From NCBI GenBank assembly GCA_046757585.1, contig JBHHYR010000049.1:1-20817 (forward strand): a DNA stretch of 20,817 bases, given 5' to 3'. Below, in pieces: positions 15,129 through 20,817 of this stretch; position 1 is the stretch's first letter, and each line of letters starts with the position of its first letter. Below the pieces are notes generated by a model. It did no database searches. It saw only the letters and a list, made by a program, of their open reading frames with translations, and was not told the origin of the DNA. The translations under genes were made by a program, and so were the position numbers. Source of the stretch: JBHHYR01 sp046757585. Lineage in GTDB: Bacteria > Desulfobacterota > Binatia > HRBIN30.

Positions 15129-16577
15129 CTACGCGCCGGGCCGCGTGGCGGCCCCGTTTGCGGCTGAGCGCCGCTTGCGCATGGTGGAGAGAAACTCACC
15201 GGCTTCGCGCAGCATCCGCTTGCGCTCGTCAGGGCTACGCACCATTTTCTTCGCTGCCTTGAAGAAGTACTTCGGTCGGAAGTAGTACTTGCGATAGAAG
15301 CGCTCGACCGCGTCGAAGATCTCTTCGGCAGATACGGCGGGGTAGCTCACCGTGCATTGCTGATAGCCTGCCTTGTCGTTGTACACGTCCTGCACCAGAA
15401 AGTTGTGTGCCTTTACGTATTCGTAGAAGTGTGTACCCGGATACGGCGAGGCGAGCGAGACCTGGACGGTTTCCGGATTCATTTCGCGCGCGAAGCGGAT
15501 CGATTCTTCAATCGTCTCGCGCGTCTCACCCGGAAGACCGACGATGAATGTCCCGTGAATCAGGATGCCTAGCTCATGGCAGTCCCGCGTGAACTGGCGT
15601 GCCCGTGTGAGGCTGACCCCCTTCTTGATGTTCTTCAGGATCTGTTCGTTGCCGGACTCGTAGCCGACGACGAACAGACGCAACCCGCCGTCCTTCAGCA
15701 CCCGAAGTGTCTCGCGGTCCACATTGGCACGCGCGTTGGTCGACCAACACAGGCCAAGTGGTTTCAGAAGCTGCGCCAGCTTGCGCGCGCGACGCGGGTC
15801 TGCGGTGAACGTGTCGTCGTCGAAGAACACCTCCTTCATCTCTGGGAACAGATGCCGCATGTGCTTGACTTCCTCGAAGGTGTTCTCCGCGCTCCGTGTG
15901 CGGTACGAATGCCCGGTAGTGACCTGCGGCCAGAGGCAGAACGTGCACCGCGCCGGGCAGCCGCGCCCCGTGTACAGGGACACGTAGGGGTATTGGCAAT
16001 ACGGACTGTTGTATTTCAGGTAGTCGAGATCGCGGTGGTAGATCTCAGTGACGAGGGGCAGCTGGTCGAGCTGCTCGCTGGTTAGGGGCGGGGCCTCCGG
16101 GTTGTGCACGATGGCGCCGTTGCGCCGATAGCTGATGCCGGGAATCTGCGCCCAGTCTCGCCCTTCCGCGACATCGCGGACCGCATAATCGAACTCCTTG
16201 CGTGCCACCAGATCGATGGCGGAGGACGCTTTGAGCGATTCGTCTGGCTGCGCGGTCACGTGGCCGCCTGCGAAGGCGATGATACAACGTGAATTGGCAT
16301 CCTTGATCATCTCGGCCGTGCGCGTATCAAGATGGAAGGACGGCGTGCTGGTGTGCAACACGACGAAGTCGTACTTCTGTGCGATGGCGACGGTCTGTTC
16401 CTGATTCAGACGTTCCGGTGGTGCATCGAGCACGCGACTGTCCCGAATCATCCCCGCCGGGTAACAGAGCCACGTGGGATACCAAAACGACCACACTTCG
16501 CGCGTTGCCTGGTACCGCGACCCCGCTCCCCCGTCAAAATCATCATAAGAGGGGGGGTTGAGCAAAAGGGTTCTCAT
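15129..16577 (-). CDS. hpnJ: Hopanoid-associated B12-binding-domain radical SAM enzyme HpnJ
   Basis: A 482-residue radical SAM protein closely resembling HpnJ. It opens with LLLNPPSYDDFDGGAGSRYQ and SFWYPTWLCYPAGMI, the distinctive HpnJ N-terminus. A B12-binding-like alpha/beta domain spans about residues 1-150. The [4Fe-4S] cluster site is TGRGCPARCTFCLWPQ, with Cys207, Cys211 and Cys214 (CX3CX2C). The core continues with EVFFDDDTFTADPRRARKL, GYESGNEQILKNIKKG and GTFIVGLPGET. HpnJ takes part in converting the hopanoid-linked aminosugar made by HpnI and HpnK into the cyclitol ether by ring contraction. An AGGAG Shine-Dalgarno (minus strand, 16588-16584) lies 6 nt before the ATG at 16577. The adjacent EamA transporter is probably co-transcribed; the Omp85-type gene starts divergently. 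Confidence 0.9.
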   Translation of the reverse strand: MRTLLLNPPSYDDFDGGAGSRYQATREVWSFWYPTWLCYPAGMIRDSRVLDAPPERLNQEQTVAIAQKYDFVVLHTSTPSFHLDTRTAEMIKDANSRCIIAFAGGHVTAQPDESLKASSAIDLVARKEFDYAVRDVAEGRDWAQIPGISYRRNGAIVHNPEAPPLTSEQLDQLPLVTEIYHRDLDYLKYNSPYCQYPYVSLYTGRGCPARCTFCLWPQVTTGHSYRTRSAENTFEEVKHMRHLFPEMKEVFFDDDTFTADPRRARKLAQLLKPLGLCWSTNARANVDRETLRVLKDGGLRLFVVGYESGNEQILKNIKKGVSLTRARQFTRDCHELGILIHGTFIVGLPGETRETIEESIRFAREMNPETVQVSLASPYPGTHFYEYVKAHNFLVQDVYNDKAGYQQCTVSYPAVSAEEIFDAVERFYRKYYFRPKYFFKAAKKMVRSPDERKRMLREAGEFLSTMRKRRSAANGAATRPGA

Positions 16578-16749
16578 CTGGCGCTCCTCTCCCCGGTTGG
16601 CGCCACACCCTAACTGACTCCACAGGCGGAATCAAGACACTATGAGTCCAGAATTTCGGTGCCGAACGTGTTTCATACCGCGGGCTCGTTGCAGCGCCGG
16701 TGCGGCGGTGCCGCGTCGGGAGGTAGCGACTTTCACGCCCGGTTTGGCT
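16578..16749. promoter_or_regulatory. Divergent gap between hpnJ and the Omp85-type gene
   Basis: This 172-bp stretch must contain the start signals of both genes. On the hpnJ side, TGGCGC (16579-16584) and GCGCCA (16600-16605) are complementary arms that could fold around the hpnJ ribosome-binding site, placing most of AGGAG in or at the edge of a 15-nt loop. On the Omp85 side GGGAGGTAG at 16719-16727 resembles a Shine-Dalgarno but is about 22 nt from the first usable ATG. I could not find convincing -35/-10 pairs on either strand. Confidence 0.3.
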
Positions 16750-18018
16750 ATGATGCGAGTTCCAAACATGCGGCGGATCGTGCTGGGAGGTTACTGGTTG
16801 CCGGCCGCCCTTTGCTGTGTTGCGTCGCTGCTTCCGCTGGGCAGCCAGGCGCGGGCGGAAAGCCGGCGGGCTGCGCACCCGCAGGCGACGCGATCGCTGA
16901 TCCCGCTGCCGGAGATCATCGTCGATCCCAACGAAGGCACAACCGTGGGGTTCCTCCCGGTTGTGTTGTTCACCACGGAGACGAACTCGGTGCGCAGCTT
17001 CTTGGCGCCGGACGTGCGGTACAACGATATCACCGGCGTATTCCCGACGTTCCGGTTCTACGATTACCCGGACCCGAAGCAGCGGTATTTTCTGATTGCC
17101 GGCAAGGGGACGAGCCGCGGAGAGTTCGCGCAGGCGAACTACGCGGGCGAAGATCTGTTCAACGGGTGGCTAGACCTGCGGGGCAACGCGGAACACGAAC
17201 AGGATCCCTTCGAGCGGTTCTTCGGATTTGGCAATGACACCCCCGAGTCGAGTGAGGCAAACTTTACATCCACGACTGAAACCGGCGCCCTCTTCACCGG
17301 CCTGAACCTGCCCCAATCGTTCCAGGTGTCGCTCCGAACGCGGGTGCGCCACGTGCGCGTCGGGCGTGGAGGGGTCACGAGTCTCAAACAGGTCCGGGAG
17401 CCGTCCTCGGGGTTTGCTACGGTCAGAGGCGTCGGCGGTGCGACCATCGTAGGGGAACGGCTCGGCCTCACGTACGACACCCGGGATTTCAGCGCCATTC
17501 CCACACGGGGTGTCTTCGCCGACGGCAGCGTCGAGATCATCGACAAGGCGATTGGGAGTTCCGCCTCTTTCATCAAGTACGGTATCGAGGGCAAGGTGTT
17601 TGTCCCACTGCAGGCGGACAAGAAATATATCGTTGCCCTACACGCGGTGCTCGATTACCTGCAGAACGGGCAAAACGCGCCCTTCTACGAGAAGAACAGC
17701 GTGGGCGGCATCGGCAGCCTGCGAGGTTTTGGTAGCAACCGGTTCACCGACAACCATCGCTTCTTCCTGCAAGCGGAGCTGCGCAGCAACGTATATGCGC
17801 GCACGCTGTTCGGGGTGCTTGCGCACCTCGAAGTCGCCCCGTTTTTGGATGCGGGTAAAGTCTTCAAACGCTCGCGCGAGTTCCCGCTGGAGGGCCTGCA
17901 CGTCGTCGGTGGCGTCGGCTTCCGGGCCGTTGTCGTGCCGCAAGTGGTTGCCTACGTCGACATCGGCACCAGCGGTGGCAGCCCCGTCGCCTTCACGGGC
18001 ATCGACTATCCGTTCTAG
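16750..18018 (+). CDS. Omp85-superfamily outer-membrane beta-barrel lacking POTRA domains
   Basis: A 422-residue protein with a signal peptide (a positively charged start, a hydrophobic stretch around LPAALCCVASLLPLG, likely cleavage after SQARA). Alternating beta-strands run to the C-terminal phenylalanine (GIDYPF), a Bam-type sorting signal. GGIGSLRGFGSNRFTDNHRF (about residues 316-335) matches the conserved L6-loop (V/L)RGF motif of BamA/TamA/surface-antigen barrels, and LGLTYDTRDFSAIPTRGVFADG is another barrel hallmark. No POTRA repeats precede the barrel. Such POTRA-less members are usually uncharacterised and may insert or export a specific cargo, or act on lipids at the outer membrane. 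ATGs at 16750, 16753 and 16768 are all possible starts; none has a well-spaced ribosome site. It is divergent from hpnJ and is followed by a strong stem-loop. Confidence 0.85.
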   Translation: MMRVPNMRRIVLGGYWLPAALCCVASLLPLGSQARAESRRAAHPQATRSLIPLPEIIVDPNEGTTVGFLPVVLFTTETNSVRSFLAPDVRYNDITGVFPTFRFYDYPDPKQRYFLIAGKGTSRGEFAQANYAGEDLFNGWLDLRGNAEHEQDPFERFFGFGNDTPESSEANFTSTTETGALFTGLNLPQSFQVSLRTRVRHVRVGRGGVTSLKQVREPSSGFATVRGVGGATIVGERLGLTYDTRDFSAIPTRGVFADGSVEIIDKAIGSSASFIKYGIEGKVFVPLQADKKYIVALHAVLDYLQNGQNAPFYEKNSVGGIGSLRGFGSNRFTDNHRFFLQAELRSNVYARTLFGVLAHLEVAPFLDAGKVFKRSREFPLEGLHVVGGVGFRAVVVPQVVAYVDIGTSGGSPVAFTGIDYPF

Positions 18019-18047
18019 AGCGGTTGCGAGGTTGTGAGGTCACGAAG

Positions 18048-18077
18048 CAGGCCGCCGCGGCGGGCCGCGGCGACCTG
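18048..18077. terminator. Stem-loop between convergent genes, probable bidirectional terminator
   Basis: Arms CAGGCCGCCGCGG (18048-18060) and CCGCGGCGACCTG (18065-18077) pair at 12 of 13 positions around a CGGG loop. The hairpin lies 29 bp past the Omp85-type stop and 33 bp past the stop of the convergent repeat protein. It lacks a clear T-run on either side, so it may be a Rho-assisted or stem-only terminator. The structure is read directly; the function is inferred from position. Confidence 0.6.
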
Positions 18078-18110
18078 TTGCGATGAGGAGACCCGATTGG
18101 CTCGGCCGGC

Positions 18111-19064
18111 TCAATCGTCGGAATTGGGCTGCAGTGGTGCGCTTAGGTTTCCGATCAATACGATGTCCCCTGCATGCAGCACTGGAAAGCCTGCGGGAAG
18201 AGGCTGCTCGTCGAACTCGTGCGGCTGCGTGGTGAACGTGACTTTGCCTTTCCCCCGGTGGTCAAGCGTGAGGGACGCGACGGGAGTGCCGTTGACCGCG
18301 ACGAGAAGCACAGCGCCGGGCTGGCCGTGTTTCACCTCGACCTTGAACTCGCTCTGTCCCGGCTTGCGCTCGTAACTGGCCTTGGCGCGCTGGCCCGTCC
18401 GATCGGCCACGTAGGCCTTCAGGTCGACGCGAGTGCTGGGGTCCGGCGTGTCGGTGCTGCCGTCGTCGTGCTGCTGGACGTGACCGTCGGGGTCCGGCAC
18501 GCTGGGAGGGTCCACCCTGCCATCGGGGCTGTTTGGGTCCGTCCCACGGCTGAGCTCGTCGCCATCCGCAACTCCGTCGCCGTCGCTGTCAGGATTCAGC
18601 GGATCGGTGTGAGTGACCCCGACCTCTTCACCATCGTAGATCCCGTCGCCATCGGAGTCTGGAGTGTTGGGATCCGTACCCATCCTCAGCTCGTCCCCGT
18701 CAGAGAGCTGATCGCCGTCGGAATCCGGATTCAGTGGGTCTGTCAGGGTGAGGCGTATCTCAGCTGCATCGCTGATGTGGTCACCGTCAGTATCCTGCCG
18801 CAGGGGATCGGTTCCGAGTTGATGCACTTCCGCGCCGTCACTGAGGCCATCTCCGTCGGTGTCCCAGCGAAACGGGTTGGTTCCCAGGCGCTGCTCCTCG
18901 CCGTTTGTCAACCCGTCGTGATCAGCGTCACGCAGGCCTCTGTGGGAGTGCAGCGATGCATGGTGTCTATGTCGCCGGCGGGCGTGTGCCGCCGAGGGCA
19001 CCGCGATCGCGAGGGCACACCCGATTCCAATCAGGAGTCGGGCGAATTCTCTGTGCGTCTTCAT
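18111..19064 (-). CDS. Secreted thrombospondin type 3 repeat (calcium-binding) protein
   Basis: A 317-residue exported protein. A signal peptide spans residues 1-28 (MKTHREFARLL, hydrophobic core GIGCALAIAV, cleavage after SAAHA), followed by a short Arg/His-rich stretch. Residues about 46-180 are six tandem 22-23-residue units of the form DSDGDGLSDGDEL.GTDPLNP, which are Ca2+-binding thrombospondin type 3 repeats. A Pro/Asp-rich linker leads to a beta-rich C-terminal domain (about 215-317) that I do not recognise, including VLLVAVNGTPVASLTLDHRG. The ATG at 19064 is chosen because AGGAGG (minus strand, 19077-19072) lies 7 nt upstream; the ATG at 19070 would be only 1 nt away. It is probably periplasmic or surface-located. 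Its binding partner and role are unknown. Confidence 0.85.
   Translation of the reverse strand: MKTHREFARLLIGIGCALAIAVPSAAHARRRHRHHASLHSHRGLRDADHDGLTNGEEQRLGTNPFRWDTDGDGLSDGAEVHQLGTDPLRQDTDGDHISDAAEIRLTLTDPLNPDSDGDQLSDGDELRMGTDPNTPDSDGDGIYDGEEVGVTHTDPLNPDSDGDGVADGDELSRGTDPNSPDGRVDPPSVPDPDGHVQQHDDGSTDTPDPSTRVDLKAYVADRTGQRAKASYERKPGQSEFKVEVKHGQPGAVLLVAVNGTPVASLTLDHRGKGKVTFTTQPHEFDEQPLPAGFPVLHAGDIVLIGNLSAPLQPNSDD
18525..18929 (-). repeat. Six in-frame ~66-69-bp repeats encoding thrombospondin type 3 units
   Basis: Six consecutive coding units of 22 or 23 codons, each starting Asp-x-Asp-x-Asp-Gly and ending in a Thr-(Asp/Asn)-Pro turn. Lengths run roughly 22-23-23-22-23-22. The third unit is the most diverged (DTDGDHISDAAEIRLTLTDP). 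The units differ at many codons, so this is an old protein repeat and not a recent DNA duplication. Confidence 0.85.
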
Positions 19065-19414
19065 GGTCATTCCTCCTTCGCTGCCTGCCTCTTTTTTTTG
19101 TTCGCAGGCTCGATCGTGCATCAGGGCAACGGGCGTGCCAGACGATGCCGAGGGCGCGATTGAACACGGCAGCGCCATCTTCCGCTCTCGCTCCGGAGCT
19201 TGCTTGCAGATTCTTGCGCTGTGCGAGGAGTCCACTTCACAGTTTTTGCAGGGGAGCTGGTGCGATGGCCCCCGGGAGGGCCCGCGCCCCATTTTCCCGG
19301 CGTAGGCGCTGTAAGAGCTGAGTGTGAAGCGAGGGCGGCTGTCCGGGGACCGGGGTGGTTGCCTGCCTCGTCACGGCCGACCGGCACGGGCCGCGAGATC
19401 TGGCCGATGCGCCT
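19065..19414. other. 350-bp gap without a recognisable gene
   Basis: This space between the PstS-like gene and the repeat protein (both minus strand) should hold the promoter of the latter. It contains the repeat protein's Shine-Dalgarno (19072-19077), an eight-base T-run at 19092-19099 that becomes an A-rich leader in the transcript, and the palindrome GCTCCGGAGC near 19190. Short open frames here have no signal peptide, conserved motif or good ribosome site. I found no convincing promoter or terminator. Confidence 0.5.
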
Positions 19415-19849
19415 CTACTTGAGCCGGAGGGCCACGTGCACGGAGGAGTCTACTGCGGCAGAGCTGATGTAGCCGATCGCGTTGCGGTCCCGAGCGACGT
19501 ACTCGCGCACTGCCGCGTCCGAGTGCAGGGTGACCGGCGGGAAGATTCCGTCGAAATATCTCTGGTCCCAGTAGCGAGCGAGTTGCGCCCTCGTGCGGCC
19601 CAGGACGCGCCGGGAAAAGGCCTCTCGAGTGACGGTCCCGGCCTCGTGGTTGACCGGAATGATGGGTGTGCCATCGTGCCAAAAGCGGCGTTTCCTGAGA
19701 TAGATGCGGGCGAGGTCATCGAGCGTAAGCGTCGGCCGCCGCTCGGGGTGAACGATGACAGCGAGGATCAGCTGCCCCGATCGCGCAGGGCCGGCCATGG
19801 TAAGAACGAGCCCCAGCATCAACGATAATATGGCAACGCGGCGCCGCAT
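19415..19849 (-). CDS. Small PstS-like periplasmic substrate-binding-domain protein
   Basis: A 144-residue protein with an N-terminal signal peptide (MRRRVAILSLMLGLVLTMAG, probable cleavage after PARSG). The mature part resembles a single lobe of phosphate-type substrate-binding proteins: TLDDLARIYLRKRRFWHDGTPIIPVNH is the typical opening, followed by REAFSRRVLG, YWDQRYFDGIFPP and the closing AIGYIS. At about 120 mature residues it is far smaller than a full PstS. Short proteins of this type are often annotated as phosphate ABC transporter substrate-binding proteins without nearby transporter genes. Its ATG is one base past the TAA of the upstream porin-like gene, so the two are translationally coupled and probably work together in the periplasm and outer membrane. 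The ligand is unknown. Confidence 0.78.
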   Translation of the reverse strand: MRRRVAILSLMLGLVLTMAGPARSGQLILAVIVHPERRPTLTLDDLARIYLRKRRFWHDGTPIIPVNHEAGTVTREAFSRRVLGRTRAQLARYWDQRYFDGIFPPVTLHSDAAVREYVARDRNAIGYISSAAVDSSVHVALRLK

Positions 19850-19850
19850 C

Positions 19851-20585
19851 TTAGAACAGAAACGCGAGAGATGCTTTGAATCCCGGTGGGGATTCCGAAG
19901 CCGGGTGGTCCGCGATGAGGTACTCCGCCTTTAGAATCACGTGCGGGAGCGGCTTGTAGGCTGCACCCAGGACCACGAGATTCACCTCCGGTTCCGGAGC
20001 CCGCTGGTCGAAATGCTCGTACCTGTCGACGAGATAGAACGAGGGGAGAACCTCGAGTGCGCTCTGCACGTACCCCCCCCAGGCGTCACCCAGCTCTCCG
20101 GTTCCTTTCGCAAACACCCACTCCGACATGAGCTCGAGAGGACCCCGCTGCCACAGTGCGTCGAGCCCACCTAGATGTTGCCAGTCGCCGTGGTGAGAGG
20201 ACGCAAGATACGTTGCGGCGACCGACAGGCCGCTTCGGGCGGAATACTCGAGCCGTCCCCCCGCACTCCGGCCAGCAGGGAGCACCTCCCGGGTCGGCTC
20301 GAGTGCGTCAACAAACTGGCCGAAAAGGGAATAAGTCAGTGTGCCGCCGCGCGGGTATACCGAACCGAACAGCGTGGCGCCCGTCGTGTGGCGGTCGAAG
20401 GCAACCTCGGTGGCAAGTGGCCGCGATGTGGTCCACACGAGCGGTTGCGCGTGGATCACGTTCCAGCGGCCGACCGGGGTGAGAAACTTGCCGACACGGA
20501 GGTTGACGCTGTCCGACGCCTCCAGATCGCCGTACAGACGTTCGAGGACGAAATCGGCGTCGGATGTCCCGCCACCCCCGATCCG
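19851..20585 (-). pseudogene. Porin-like outer-membrane beta-barrel, 5' end missing or replaced
   Basis: About 245 residues of barrel-like sequence. Recognisable stretches are LRVGKFLTPVGRWNVIHAQP, WTTSRPLATEVAFDRHTTGA, LTYSLFGQFVDALEPTRE and many alternating strands, ending in ASLAFLF with the C-terminal Phe of outer-membrane barrels. The family resembles uncharacterised porins found beside small PstS-like proteins. Upstream of about 20585 the minus-strand frame stays open to the window edge, but it has no signal peptide and reads like the antisense of a plus-strand sensor domain. The true N-terminus (signal peptide and first strands) is therefore absent. It is either a genuinely truncated gene or the product of a misjoined assembly; the breakpoint is estimated by eye to within a few tens of bases. 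Confidence 0.65.
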
Positions 20586-20757
20586 TCGGCCCTGGGCACA
20601 CTGCACGCGCAGCGCCACTGGTTGCGCAAGGCCATGGAAGAGAAGAAAGTCCTCTCGCGTACCGTCGTCTCCGACGCCTACGGCCGCCGCATCACCGAAC
20701 TGGCGATGCCCATCTCCAATCCCGATCAGCGCACGCGGGTCATCGGAACCCTCTACG
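20580..20757 (+). pseudogene. Fragment of a Cache-type extracytoplasmic sensor domain
   Basis: Read on the plus strand, these ~59 codons give a protein-like segment: DPSALGTLHAQRHWLRKAM, then EEKKVLSRTVVSDAYGRRIT, then ELAMPISNPDQRTRVIGTLY. The order (a helix with a paired-aromatic loop, a strand, GRRITELAMPI, then RVIGTLY) matches the ligand-binding Cache domains of histidine kinases and diguanylate cyclases. No start codon, membrane segment or kinase domain is attached. The left edge abuts the minus-strand porin fragment and the right edge abuts a sigma-54 activator fragment in another frame. It is a remnant or a chimera piece. Confidence 0.45.
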
Positions 20758-20758
20758 C

Positions 20759-20817
20759 GGTCTCGGTAATTCGGCTGCCATGCAAGCCGTCTACGACCTG
20801 ATCCGGCGCGTTGCACC
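20759..20817 (+). CDS. Start of a sigma-54-interacting AAA+ activator domain, fragment (NtrC type)
   Basis: The last 59 bases encode GLGNSAAMQAVYDLIRRVA, the typical opening of the AAA+ domain of NtrC-family enhancer-binding proteins just before the Walker A motif. It runs off the window. Its frame differs from the Cache fragment that ends immediately before it, and no receiver or linker domain precedes it, so the upstream part of the gene is missing or misjoined. The family match is short but specific. Confidence 0.5.

Noticed and set aside
18525..18929. Regular repeats that might suggest a CRISPR array or DNA tandem duplication
   Set aside because: The periodicity is in frame and follows the 22-23-residue thrombospondin type 3 unit. 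Nucleotide copies are diverged and there are no unique spacers.
20586..20816. Minus-strand continuation as the real N-terminus of the porin-like gene
   Set aside because: It has no signal peptide or strand pattern, and the opposite strand reads as a convincing Cache-domain segment.

Overview
High-GC, densely coded DNA from a Gram-negative, probably hopanoid-making bacterium. The Gram-negative call rests on an Omp85-type beta-barrel, a porin-like barrel and secreted proteins with signal peptides. The hopanoid call rests on close matches to HpnJ, HpnK and an HpnL-type membrane protein. I cannot place it more precisely; a soil or sediment proteobacterial, Binatota-like or Rokubacteria-like lineage would fit, but that is a guess. 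I see no rRNA, tRNA, CRISPR array, insertion sequence or prophage.

Layout. (1) 1-1317, plus: the end of a BMP/nucleoside-type ABC transporter ATPase and one permease. (2) 1389-6047, minus, transcribed glpD -> alkylglycerone-phosphate-synthase-like flavoprotein -> glpK: a glycerol/G3P/DHAP module with a possible ether-lipid enzyme. (3) 6048-6212: a divergent control region with two short palindromes. (4) 6213-13204, plus: a tightly coupled run of seven genes, with start and stop codons overlapping by 4 bp at five junctions and 11 bp at the sixth. It encodes a HAD phosphatase, a sugar/cyclitol-phosphate-type nucleotidyltransferase, an ATP-grasp enzyme, a class III aminotransferase, a Gfo/Idh/MocA dehydrogenase, a two-domain CDP-alcohol phosphotransferase resembling IPCT/DIPPS, and an HpnL-like membrane protein. 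(5) 13325-16577: hpnK (plus), then convergent hpnJ and an EamA-type transporter (minus). (6) 16750-18018, plus: an Omp85-type barrel without POTRA domains, followed by a strong stem-loop. (7) 18111-20585, minus: a secreted calcium-binding repeat protein, a small PstS-like periplasmic protein and a porin-like barrel that has lost its 5' end. (8) 20580-20817, plus: fragments of a Cache sensor domain and of a sigma-54 activator in different frames, a mosaic that may be gene debris or an assembly chimera.

Working model (inference). The seven-gene operon looks like a biosynthetic line for an oxidised and aminated polyol or cyclitol. The polyol would be activated with a nucleotide and transferred as a phospho-headgroup by the membrane CDP-alcohol phosphotransferase, with HpnL and the EamA protein as membrane-traffic candidates. 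HpnK and HpnJ belong to the branch that deacetylates hopanoid-linked GlcNAc and converts it to the cyclitol ether, yet the usual glycosyltransferase HpnI is not in the window. The combination suggests a specialised hopanoid or phospholipid headgroup pathway that I do not recognise as described.
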